Below, piece after piece: positions 46,629-57,400 of a DNA stretch of 64,000 nucleotides. A program made the translations under genes and the position numbers. Location: NCBI GenBank assembly GCA_025531455.1, contig JAMYHL010000128.1:1-64000 (forward strand), given 5' to 3'. The notes beneath the pieces were generated by a model. It did not search any database. It was not told the DNA's origin and saw only the letters and a list, made by a program, of their open reading frames with translations. This DNA is from Apiotrichum sp. Y4204 (lineage: Eukaryota; Basidiomycota; Tremellomycetes; Trichosporonales; Trichosporonaceae). Within the stretch, counting starts at the first letter, position 1. Every line of letters starts with the position of its first letter.

Positions 46629-47799
46629 ATGCAGGGTGAGTGACAGAGACGCCGAAGGTTTAATAATCTAACAACCAGGTCTTGCGCACTATGCTGACTC
46701 GCCGTCTCCCCCTGGCCCGTCTGTGAGTTCTCAGAAGGCGCGGTAGAGCAACACTGGATCACCCTTTCCTCCTTATCGACTACGGCAACTCGATACTCGC
46801 AATATCGCAATAGCGCTCGAGAGAAAGAAGACGACGAGATTCAGGTTGGTGTTCATTTGGAGTGGAAGCTCATCTGAAGCAGGATTGCAGCCGAATCGGC
46901 CGGTTGCGTCCCCGCGATTCACACCGGACTCGCGTGAGCAGCATGTGAAGGAACGGGATACGCCGTCGCGTCCGCGGGCGCCCTCCGGCCCATCGACAGA
47001 ATCATCGCGACGCCCATCACCGGATTCTGCTTCCGATCGGGAGAGGAAACGGCGCCGCTCTACATCCCCCATCTCCCGAGATCCACAGCAACAACCGCAC
47101 CAGTCCGATGACAGGTTCGCAGACATGTCTGAACTGGAGATCTTCCGTACGATAACATCTCCGAAGGAGATTCCGGGAGTAGCGGAATGGGGAATTCCTC
47201 CAGAAATAGATGCGTCGAAGGCGGATCTCCGACTTCGCGTACGTCATGGCTACATGGGCGGTGCTGACATTCAGGCAAAGGTGTCGCAATACCTCCGCAT
47301 CAAGCGACAAGGGCAACATATCAACACTTCTCTCCTTCAGTCATCATCATTTGCAAACCCGCACATCTATGCGAAACTGGTGAGCTACTAGATGCGATCT
47401 GGAGCTGATTGTCTGGTCGAGTTTGTCGATCTTGACGAGCGGGCCACCGCCTTTCCAGGTGGCGGCTGGCTGACAAGACGAAATCTGGAGTCCGAGATCT
47501 CTCAGTACGGGCCCAAGGCCCTCACGGCCCAGCAGACGGCCATGGCTGATGCTGTGCGCCGCTCGCAGGAGGGGAGTAAGCGGCGAGAGATATCGTTCAC
47601 CGGTGCGCGAACCAGCGACAGACGGGAGAGAGATGACCGTGAACACGAGCGCCCACGAGAGCGCGATAGGAAAGATGATCGGCACGATAGGAGCGGGCGT
47701 GACAGACGGGATGACCGACGGGATCGCAGAGACAGGCGAGACAGGGAAGAGCGAGATGGGGCGAGTCGGCCGAAGAATGGATGGGATCGGAGGAGATAG
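46629..47799 (+). CDS. HCNGP/SAP30BP-like splicing-associated protein
   Basis: Human SAP30BP (HCNGP) is a nuclear protein that binds splicing factors and has been linked to short-intron splicing. Five exons (46629-46635, 46679-46722, 46814-46844, 46883-47379, 47422-47799) give 957 nt, 318 residues. The first coding exon is 7 nt (ATGCAGG). An Arg/Ser/Pro-rich N terminus (RSRERRRRDSG, RERKRRRSTSP) precedes the conserved core: EIPGVAEWGIPPE, KVSQYLRIKRQGQHINTSL, FANPHIYAKL and FPGGGW. The C terminus is an RD/RE/DR-rich tail typical of splicing proteins. The intron 47380-47421 is in frame but removes the bases for two residues that would align with the human KLIQF segment, so the junction deserves checking. 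Confidence 0.85.
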
Positions 47800-48031
47800 T
47801 AGCTGGTCGCTCGACCATGTCGTCAACCGTCATGTTCGGAGTGTCCGGATTGTGGGTCTTCCCCACTGTGTCGCCATACAAGAGATCTTCTCATCCACAC
47901 ACTATGTTTTCAGTTATCATCGCATGCATTGCACCTCTAAACGTGGCTCTTGAATCAGCCCCAATGCGATCCAATATCTATATCAAACCCTTCACGACTC
48001 TACGTTGTATCATGATGACCAGCCGGCGATG

Positions 48032-49602
48032 TCAATCCTTCTTCCGGTGTTCAGGCTTGTGATCCACTTCGTGATCAACGTGCACGAAACAGCGGTCGAC
48101 GTCAGGCAAAGCCTCGATTTGGTCCTGGAGGTCCTGCGAGATATCGTGCGCTTTCCACAGTGGCATCTCAGGATCACTGATGTGAGTCGTTTTCTTCATC
48201 CCTCGGCAATCGTCAACTCACAGCACAATGTCCACCTCCACGACATATTTGGGGCCGGAATGATACACACGAACGGTGTCGACAAGCTTAATGTCGTCCG
48301 AGAAAGTCATGGCCTTGTATGTCACCAGAGAGACATACTCGGCTGGGGCAGTAATTCCCGCCAGGAAGGTAAATTGTTCTGCTTGTCAGCCAACAAAGAG
48401 GTGGACTGTCCTGAAACCGTTGGTCAACCCACCATAAACAGTGCGGCACCATAGGAGGATGATAACGCAAGCCAGGATCGTGGCACCCGTAGGGTCAATC
48501 CACCAGCGCAACTTGGCACCTCCAGCGTTGGTGAGGATACTGAATGCGTTCCTGGAGATCAGATGCGCGTTAATAGTATGATAACCTACGTGAAAAGATC
48601 GTTACGGTGATCCTCCCACAGCACCTGAACCTGCGAAGAGGCGCTGCGAATTGCCATGCAGTAGAGGAAGAGCGTGAACTTCACCGCCCATGCCGCGCAC
48701 ACGCATGCAAGAGGGATGACGTGCAACTCCTTGGTCTCGCCTCCCTTGTGAGTGGCAATTTCCTGGATGGCAAAGACCTATTGTCAGTAGAGCGATGAGG
48801 ACGGAACACGGACAATGAGTATAACGTTGACGCCGCCCATGATGAAGCCGTAGACAATGTTGCCACTGTTGTAAGTCTGCTCGTTCCTGTGACAGGCACT
48901 AACACTGGCGTTAGTTTCGCTGGGGAATTGACTGCGCTCACTAGTCTCAAAACGGCTGCCGCGGACTGGCCACTTGCGCTCCTCGGCATTCTTCGACGCA
49001 CGATGCGCCAACCACAAGATCAGATTTGCAAGAGGGTCGACTCCCTGTTAGCACTGCCGAAAAGACTACGACTCACAAACTGTAGAAGCAAATTTCACGG
49101 GTAAGTAGCCATTTACAGACACCATGTCAGCCATTTACAGACACCATGTCAGGAGAGAAAACTTGCCTGCATCAATACAGCTGGCAAAGAGCGCCAGCGA
49201 CATCGAACTGATCGCTGCGTACAGTTGCAGCGCGGCCAGCGCCGTGTTGCAGACGAATGAGATATTGACCGCGAGCTTGACCTTGAGCGCCATGTCCCGC
49301 TCCTCCTGTTTCCCCTCGGCCGTGTGAACCGCAAACGGCTTGAGCAGGTTGCCGATGTGATCGTTTTGTCCCTCGTAGAAGGAAGCTAGCTTGTTGTGGG
49401 AACGTCCCCGAGAGCGTATCTTGGAGATTTCATTGCTGCACTTGATCCTGTCGCGGAGAAGGAGAGGGTCGTGCTCGCCAGCCTCACGGCTCACCACTGA
49501 CTGGATGCCGACCAGCTCGATGTCATCGTCGTGGCCGCGCTCAGACACCTCGGTAGCGTGTGGTTGAAGCTCCACGGCCGTTGTCACTGCTGTCGACGAC
49601 AT
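48032..49602 (-). CDS. Cation diffusion facilitator with DxxxD motifs (Mn-type)
   Basis: The protein is a proton-coupled divalent cation exporter of an internal or plasma membrane. Nine exons (49602-49167, 49079-49077, 49040-48942, 48904, 48865-48814, 48777-48590, 48551-48433, 48378-48222, 48176-48032) total exactly 1200 nt, 399 residues. After an acidic N-terminal tail come KLASFYEGQNDHIGNLLKP and six membrane helices. TM2 carries D-A-V-F-D (CIDAVFDPLANLILW) and TM5 carries D-H-R-N-D (EDHRNDLFTNAFSILTN). Paired DxxxD motifs mark Mn-type members. A C-terminal metallochaperone-like domain ends FVHVDHEVDHKPEH. The model needs a 3-nt and a 1-nt exon and a GC-AG intron, see findings. Family is firm; Mn specificity is inferred. 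Confidence 0.9.
48904..48904 (-). other. Candidate 1-nt exon (T) of the cation transporter
   Basis: This single base lies between introns 48905-48941 (37 nt, branch point ctaac) and 48866-48903 (38 nt, branch point cttac). It is needed to keep frame and gives RFETIGNIVYG. Confidence 0.6.
49077..49079 (-). other. Candidate 3-nt exon (TTT) of the cation transporter
   Basis: Between a GC-AG intron (49080-49166) and a 36-nt GT-AG intron (49041-49076). Including it gives D-A-V-F-D; skipping it gives D-A-V-D, also in frame. Confidence 0.55.
49107..49150. repeat. Tandem 22-bp duplication inside an intron
   Basis: Two identical 22-bp copies (49107-49128 and 49129-49150), inside the GC-AG intron of the cation transporter gene. 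Confidence 0.9.
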
Positions 49603-50466
49603 CTGGAAAAAAGGACGAAAGGGGGTGTGTGTGAAAGAGATGTTGAATTGGAAAGGTCCTTTATGCTGCTTACTTCTGCATTCCTCGCAGGATAATGGCG
49701 GGATCTCTCGAACTTCGAGCATGACGTTGGCGCAATTGTTGAGTCACCATGCATGCCATGCACCATACGAGGCCGACCATGCGCGATGCGGGCGTGCGGG
49801 CATTGTGCCATGCGGGCCACGCGGCCAATGCAGCATATAGCATGCTGTCCGAGCTGCCCGCGTGCAGCTGCCGCCGGCCCGCAATTGTACCTCCGTTTGC
49901 ACGTTCGCAAGAGCATCGAAGTGTCGTCAACGCAACTCTTGCGTATCGCGCAGATCGCCGAACAAGATCAAACAGATCAAACAGATCAAACAGATCAAAC
50001 AGATGCACATGAACCTCATGCGCACTACACGCGGCAACCATCTGTAAAAAGGGTTAAAAGGGCCGTTAAGGGCCAAAGGGCCAGTAGCCCGGTGTAGTTC
50101 ATTACTACTGTAAAAAAACTGGGGTAAATGTCTGGTCCTAATACAGAGGCGGGTAGATACGTAATACTCGTTCCCCTCATATCACCCGACAAGAAGCGCG
50201 TCGCAGCGAGGGACAGTGAGCGCGGTGAGACGCGTCCACCGCACGCAAAACATTACCTTTTCTTTCGCAATGTTCCAGATCCCAAAGTCACCACAACCAC
50301 CACAAGCACCACTACACCACAGACGGATAATCACCACAATAACAATACTCGCATCGCGATACACTCATTGACGAGTGCCCGTCAGATTGTGACATTATTG
50401 TTCCAGCAAACCACTCCCTTGGAACAATTTGATCTGAAATACACGCCCCGATATACATCGCACCTC
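49603..50466. promoter_or_regulatory. Divergent promoter, cation transporter / RCC2-PHD gene
   Basis: About 860 bp between the two preferred start codons. Four 9-bp direct repeats lie at 49965-50000. The RCC2-like frame is open upstream to an ATG at 50128, but that segment is low complexity and not needed by the family. Confidence 0.5.
49965..50000. repeat. Four 9-bp tandem units (agatcaaac)
   Basis: Four exact head-to-tail copies, then a partial copy to 50004, in the divergent promoter region. Confidence 0.9.
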
Positions 50467-52644
50467 ATGCCGCCGAAAGCTTCAAAACCTGTGCAGCCGC
50501 GTCCGACATGGGGTCGTGGTGAGTAACCCTATAACGCTACAAGCATCATGCTTCATGAGAGATCGCTGACGCGACAGTCCTCATTGCGGGTGGAACCAAC
50601 TGGTTAGCACGCGCCAGTCCATGTAGCAGCTCAAATTGACCCCAGGGCTTCTAATGGCAAGGGCAATGTAAAGCGAAACGAGTACGTTTTGGGGTGGTCG
50701 CGCGACCATCCAGCCTCAGGAGTCGAGAGCGACGCGCTAAACAACTCAGAGCATGGGATCTTTCGACGCCACATATTCTCCGGTCGCTGTCGCATTTCAA
50801 GATTACAAAGATTATGACGGCAGCCAATGCCAACTATGCGATCGCGATTGATAGTACGCCCCTGCTGTTTTTTCTGCCACTCATACTACAGTTCAAGGCA
50901 TTGCACACATGATTGGGAAACTTCCGGCAATGTCGGGAGATCCAAAGGGTGTTGTGCCCATTTTCGAAGCGGTCCACGTTTCGCCCCGGGTTGTTGGTTC
51001 TGCGAAGGATGTGAAGTGGGTGGATGGAGCGGTTGCTCGTGGGCACTTTCTCCTCCTCGACAGCGAGGGTGGCGTTTATGGAGCCGGTCAGAACATGATG
51101 GGACAGATCGGACTGGTGAGTTCGAGGAGATTGAACTGTGGCTCACTGTAGCCTGCGGGCAAAGATGTGCATTTCCTGAAAAAGGTTTCCGGCCCCTGGG
51201 GAGGTGATAAGATTATCCAGGTTACGGCTGGCAATGGTTTCTCCCTATATCTGTCCGATAAGGGGAATGTTTACGCTGCTGGATCAACCGAAAACGGCCA
51301 ACTTGGAAACGGCACCACCGGCGAGCACATCACCATGGGCAACAAACTCGTTTTTGAAAACCATAAACCAAGTGAGTGTGGGAGTCGGGATATACGTTGA
51401 CGCCAGTGCATGTCGTCTTCCCAGAAGAGGCTGGAAAGATTGTCAAAATCTCCTCGGGTCCCCAGCATTCACTTGCTCTGGATGATCAGGGCTTTGTCTA
51501 CGGATGGGGATTCGATGGGTATTGTCGACTTGGCCTCGGAGATCAGAAGAATAAGTGGGTCATTCACTTGTTATTATTTATCTAACAACAGACTTGTACC
51601 CACTGTCATCCCTCAAGTGAGATTCCCTGTCCCACACCGTTTAACGACAGTTTGCCGACACAAACCCGTTGAAACGTGCCTCCGACATTCGTTGCGGACC
51701 ACACTGTTAGTCTAGCGGGCGGCAGCCGCTGACCTTACAGCCTCTGTCATTATCGACCGCCAAGGACTGTTCCAGATTGCTGGCAGGTGGAAGACTACAG
51801 GCGATGGTAAGTCATGTATATGTCTCCCTGCTAACTTGAACAGGTGGTGGAGGTGCGCCCTACACCAGCTTTAAATATGTGGACGAAAGTGAGTGATAGT
51901 CCGCATCGCAATGCTAAGCGCAGTCTCTGGATGCAAAGTAGCGTCGGTCGCTGTCGGTGGCTGCACGCACTTCATCACAACCTTCCTCGACGCTGCCCAG
52001 ACAAAGGTGCAGACCATTGGTTGGGGCCAGGGCGCTGCGTATGGCGGTGGGTTGCCCCTTTGTATCGAGTCTGACTACAGAACTTGGCCTGGGAGATGGC
52101 CCAAAAAGCTCGACGAAACCAGTAGAGATCACGACCTTGTGCGGGGCAGACATTATAGAGTAAGTCAAAGAGAACCAGGGCGATCATTTCTAACCTCAGC
52201 ATCGCCGCTGGCATGTGCTTCACGTTGTTCCTGGCCCACCCCAACAAGGCGATAGCAGAGCTTGAGCGCATCCCTCTGGAAATTGAATCAGAGCCGGTGT
52301 GTCTTGTCTGCCACGTTGACAGGCCGAACAGCGATGATCTCCTGGAATGCGAGAGAGTAAGTTTGTTTGCGATGATGTTCCTGACTCCTTAGTGTGACGC
52401 GCCCTACCACCCCGACTGTCTTACTCCTCCTCTGAAGGAGGTGCCCGAGGGTGCCTGGTTCTGCCCTGAGTGCACAGAGGACAGTCTCAGAACCTTCGAC
52501 GACGTTGTCTTCGAGCGCACCCCGTCTGCTCCACCCACAAGCGGCACTATGTCGAAGCGCGGCGCCGAATCGCAGGGAAGCAACGGTGGGTGTAGTTGAG
52601 TTACCTCGCTGACGACAGGCGGCAAACGTACGCGTACGGAATAA
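50467..52644 (+). CDS. RCC2-like beta-propeller protein with C-terminal PHD finger
   Basis: RCC1-fold proteins are seven-bladed propellers; human RCC2/TD-60 acts at centromeres and in Rac/Ral signalling. More than ten short exons join through conserved residues. The protein starts MPPKASKPVQPRPTWGR, then VLIAGGTNW and NEAWDLSTPHILRSL, which resemble the RCC2 start (TNWD and NLWGPHR). Propeller blades follow: GGVYGAGQNMMGQIGL, NVYAAGSTENGQLGNG, GFVYGWGFDGYCRLGLGD and VQTIGWGQGAAYGELGLGDG. After ELERIPLEIESEP comes a complete PHD-type finger, CLVCHVDRPNSDDLLECERC, then YHPDCLTPPL and VPEGAWFCPEC, followed by a basic end (GGKRTRTE). The PHD suggests histone-tail reading on chromatin. An in-frame ATG at 50128 would add 113 low-complexity residues; I prefer 50467. 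Confidence 0.85.
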
Positions 52645-54464
52645 AGTGGATACCCCGAATTGATGTCCGTGATACTCATACTCTTGGAGCATGAATGTTT
52701 AGTAGTTTCATACCATGGTATAGTTTGTCTGGTTGACCTGGTCTTCGTGATCATAGTACGGATGCAGTCTTGTCTTGATAACCACAGAAAAGAACGCAGG
52801 CAGCTTTGTATGGTTCCTGCTATCATATTTCCTGTAGTTCCAATTGAGAACTCGACCTGAGCGAGCTATTTGTTTTGATTTGCAAAAGTGCGAGAATTAT
52901 GATTCGTCCAATCGAGAGGGGAGAGACCTGCGGCATCCGGGGTACCATCTGGGACATGCGACAACTTGGCCGAGTGCTGCACTGTTTTTAAGCTGCTGTC
53001 AAATACTACTTTATATCCCTCAACTGCTCCAAGTTTGCGACACGCGATGCGTGCAGATGGGCGATTCTCGCGATGTGTGCGATGGGCTACGTGGGCGATG
53101 GGCTCCTCCCATCTCTAGCCGGTAGCCCACAGGTGGCGGTACAATTGGGTGACAACAGGGCGCGAAGGCAGTCCCCGGAACTGGGGCCTGTGACAGTACA
53201 GTATGTGGGAAGGGGTGTATGGTTTGCCTGGGTGCTGCATGCCTCGCGTCAGACCACAGCCGGCCCCGGTTCAAAAGTTCCCAGTTCCATTCCGTTCCCA
53301 TGCTCTCGATGTGTGCCCCGCTGCCCGCTGGAACCCAGAAGGGCGGAATGTTAAATGTCGGAGCAGTTTGCAGTTTGCGCTGCCTGCTCGCCTGGGGGCT
53401 GCTGTGCTGCATGGCCACAAAACATAAAAATACCTCATTGTACAAACGCGCAAGTCGGATCGCAGACTGACGACGGCAATCACGCAGACCGCTAGCCTTC
53501 ACGCAGATCAACACAACACAAAGGAAGGGGTGGAAGGGGCCGAAGGAGGACACAGAGATCTCTGAACGAGAAGCACATTGGGTACGTGTCACCGAACCTT
53601 GCACCGACCACAAGCTCTCCAGGTATGTACAGTACTCCAGCAATCGAGCCCTGCAGAGCGCCAGCGCCACGATGCAACGAGGCTTCGCCCAACCGACACT
53701 CCATGCACTCCGACTGCTCCTTTCCAAGTTCCAGAAATGTGTGCAATTCTCGCCGGTAGTAATCCGGGGGCCTCTCCACCCAAGAAAAGATCTGGAGTGG
53801 CACCTTTTGAGCTTTGAGCGCCCCTCGTCTGCAAATAGATCACCGGCGTCAGCGACCTTTTTCCTCCATCCATGCCGGACATGCCGTCCATGTGCAATGC
53901 ACCACCGACTAGCATAGCAATTCGACAATTCGACAACTCGACAAATGCACGCAACGCGTAACGAGAAGCCCACAGCGGCGACCAGCGATTTGATGCGATT
54001 GGAGGGATGCAGAAGGAACGCAAGTTTAAACCACTCACCCCCCTGTTCCAATAGCCTGAGCTATGCGCCTTATCTCGGACTTCGAGCTCAGAAGATCAGA
54101 GGACAAGGAACGAAATGGGCATCCGATGCAGTGACCGCATGCCGCAGATGAAGGACGCAGCCGCTTCACGACGATGCACAAGGCCGACCAAGCGTAAGTG
54201 ATGAGGGTGTTTAGACGCTCTCGGCCAGATTGGTGCGAGACAGTTACGGACACCAGCGCTTGCAGCTGGTTCTGTTTCTGATCGCCGGATCTGCACACTG
54301 ACACACACCTCTGGATCTGCACATCTGCAGAATGGCAGCCCGCCTTCAATGCTGTTGGGTACGTGGGTACATAAACCATCAGGAGCAAGAAATGTTGGGT
54401 GTGCATCCGTCCGATTCCTCCTCTCTCATCGCCAACTCAACAGCTCACCAGTTGACGGCTCACA
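52645..54464. other. 1.8-kb intergenic region
   Basis: No gene supported. A 343-codon frame on the minus strand (53020-54051) is rejected, see below. Presumably the promoter of the P-type ATPase. Confidence 0.5.
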
Positions 54465-57400
54465 ATGCCCGCAGATAAGGAAGACATGTCCCGCGAGGTC
54501 TCCTGCGAGGGGACAACCGTTGGTGACCTCGACTACGAGAAGTACATAGGCAGTCCCATGTCGAGGAAGACTACCAAGATGGCCGACATCCCCCGCGCCA
54601 TCACAATCCAGGATGACGAGAACATAGCGCGCGAGAACCGCCTTCGCCGCATGAACTCTGCTGGTCTCAGCCCTGCGCAGGTTGATGGTCCCAGCCGCGT
54701 CATTGGTGAATTTCGGTGAGTACCGTGCTCTCAACAGCCTAGTGAAGGTGGACGGTGGCGACTTAACTGCTTCCCGGCACATTGGATAATCGCTGCCCTC
54801 TGTCTTCTGGCTTACACCCTCAGCACCCTCTCAATCCATGTTACCGACTCGCTCGCCCACCCCGAACAGATCGCCAAGCGTCATGCTGCTCGCGAGCTTT
54901 CCGAGCTGGACTGGCACATGCTTGACGCCGAGGATGTTTTCCAGCGCCTCAACGTTTCGCCCAAAGTCGGTCTTGACAAAGACCAGGTCAAACGCCGCGT
55001 TGGCCAATATGGCGCAAATAAGATGTCCCCTCCTCCAAACCATCTGTTCCGCAAGTGGTTCGGGTACGTCTTTGGTGGCTTTGGCAGTATCCTCTTTATT
55101 GGCTCGGTTCTGTGCTTCATTGCGTGGAAACCCCTCGGCGAGCCGAATCCCCAGGCCAGTAACCTCGCCCTCGCTATCGTTCTTCTTGTCGTCATTGTTA
55201 TTCAGACCGCCTTTGTGAGTTGCATCACGGTAGGAAAACAGCTCACCCCAGAATGCCTACCAAGATTGGTCCACGTCACGGGTCATGGCAAGCATTGCCA
55301 ACATGCTTCCCGCCGATGTGGTTGTGCTTCGCAATGGGGCGCAGTGCACCGTTGAGGCCCAAGAGCTGGTACCCGGTGATATCGTGCAGATCGCTCTGGG
55401 AGATAAGCTTCCGGCCGACGTGCGATTTGTTACCACCTCTTCGGACTTTAAGCTGGATCGTGCAGTGCTCACCGGCGAGTCTGAGCCGATCACCGGCACT
55501 GTCTCGTTTACGGACGAGAATTTCCTGGAGACGAAGAATATTGGCCTGCAGGGAACCATGTGCGTGTCCGGCTCTGGTATGGGCGTCGTCGTGCAGACCG
55601 GCGACAACACGGTCTTTGGCCGCATCGCCAAGCTTTCGACCGTGGGAGCGCCGTCGTCCACCACCCTGCAGAGGGAAATCATGATCTTTGTGATGATAAT
55701 CATTGGCTTGGCCATCACGATTGCCATTATCATCATCATCTGCTGGGCGGCCTGGCTCAACAAGGACCACAAGGGTTTCCTCACCCCTTCCAATTTGGTC
55801 ATTTCCGTTGTCTCGGTAAATTACTTGGGTGCTAGTAGAGAGCAGGGCTGACATTGTCATTCTCGATCTACAACAAAACAAAATCAACAAAACTAAATAA
55901 AACAACATCAATCGACTCTAACAGGTTTGTGTGGCGTTTATCCCCGAAGGTCTGCCGGTCTCTGTCACTTTGTCGCTTGCGGTGATCGCGAATCGCCTTG
56001 CCAAGAACAAAGTGCTCGCCAAGACGCTCCTCACTGTGGAGACGCTCGGATCGGTCTCGGTCTTGTGTTCCGATAAGACAGGCACCCTCACGTCCAACCA
56101 GATGACCGTCACGAATGGAGCGATCCTCGATGACGAGTTTACCTCCCTCGAGGGCCACGACCGGATGGTATCGGGCAAGAACGACGAGTACGTTCGTCAA
56201 CTTGCTGCTGTGGCTGGTGTGTGCAACGGCGCCGAGTTCGACCCAACAACCATGGACCAGCCTATAACGCTTCGCAAGGTTCATGGTGATGCGACCGACT
56301 CCGCCATTCTTCGCTTTGCGGAGCTACTCCGTCCTGTTAAGGAAACGCAAGCAGAATGGACCGAGGTTTTTAAGCAGAACTTTAACTCTAAGACCAAGTT
56401 CATGCTCAAGCTTGTCCGCCCAACTGTGGGCCTCCCGGCACCCGTCAGCTCTACCGACTCCTTTGAGAAGGGTGACCTTGTTCTCATGTCGAAGGGTGCG
56501 CCTGATGTCCTCCTGAAACGCTGTACCATGGTCAACACGCCTGAAGGTTCTGTTCCCCTCACCCCCGAGGTGCTCTCTCGACTCATTCGCGTTCAGGAGT
56601 CATGGGCGGCGCGTGGTCAGCGTGTACTGCTTATGGCGAAGCGTATCGTGGCTTCTACAGAAATGCCCAGCTACTCTCCGGACTCGGACGCCTTCTCCGA
56701 TCATGTCAACATCCATCTCCACAAGAATCTCACCGTCGTGGGTCTCGTTGGCCTCGTTGATCCTCCCCGCCCCGACATTCCCGAGACAGTGCGCGTTATG
56801 CGCGGCGCTGGTATTCGTTTCTTTATGGTGACTGGTGACTTTGCTTTAACTGCTGTGGCTATCGCCGAGCAGTGCGGTATCGTCACCAACGCGGCAACCA
56901 TCCACAAGCTCGCCAACCTTGACCGCAACCGCGAGAAGAGCTCGGTTATCCCCTACGACGCGGACAACCAGAACACGCAGGCACTCGTCCTGAGCGGCAC
57001 AGACCTGATGGAGATGAACGATAGCCAGTGGGAGCAGGCCTGCCAGTACACCGAGATTGTCTTTGCCCGTACCACGCCCGAGCAGAAACTGCGCATCGTC
57101 AAGGAGTTCCAAAGCCGTGGCAGCGTCGTCGGCATGACTGGCGATGGTGTAAACGACGCGCCCAGCCTTAAAGCTGCCGACGTCGGAATTGCGATGGGTG
57201 GCGGAAGCGACGTCGCCACTGAGGCTGCTGACCTTGTTCTTCTTGATTCGTTCTCCGCCATTGTTACTGCCGTGACGTACGGTCGCCTTGTGTTCGACAA
57301 CCTCAAGAGGACGATCATCTATCTTCTTCCGGCCGGCTCCTTTTCCGAGCTCATGCCTACGCTAGTGTCCGTGTTCCTTGGCCTCCCACAAATGCTCTCC

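Noticed and set aside
50128..50466. Upstream ATG giving the RCC2-PHD protein 113 more residues
   Set aside because: The segment is Thr/Asn/His-rich low complexity with leader-like composition, and the RCC2 family does not need it. The start at 50467 reads into a basic N terminus directly before the first blade.
53020..54051. 343-codon minus-strand open frame in the gap before the P-type ATPase
   Set aside because: Composition is rich in Trp, Cys, His, Arg and Ser with no domain, no low-complexity pattern and no conserved motif. It looks like chance openness.
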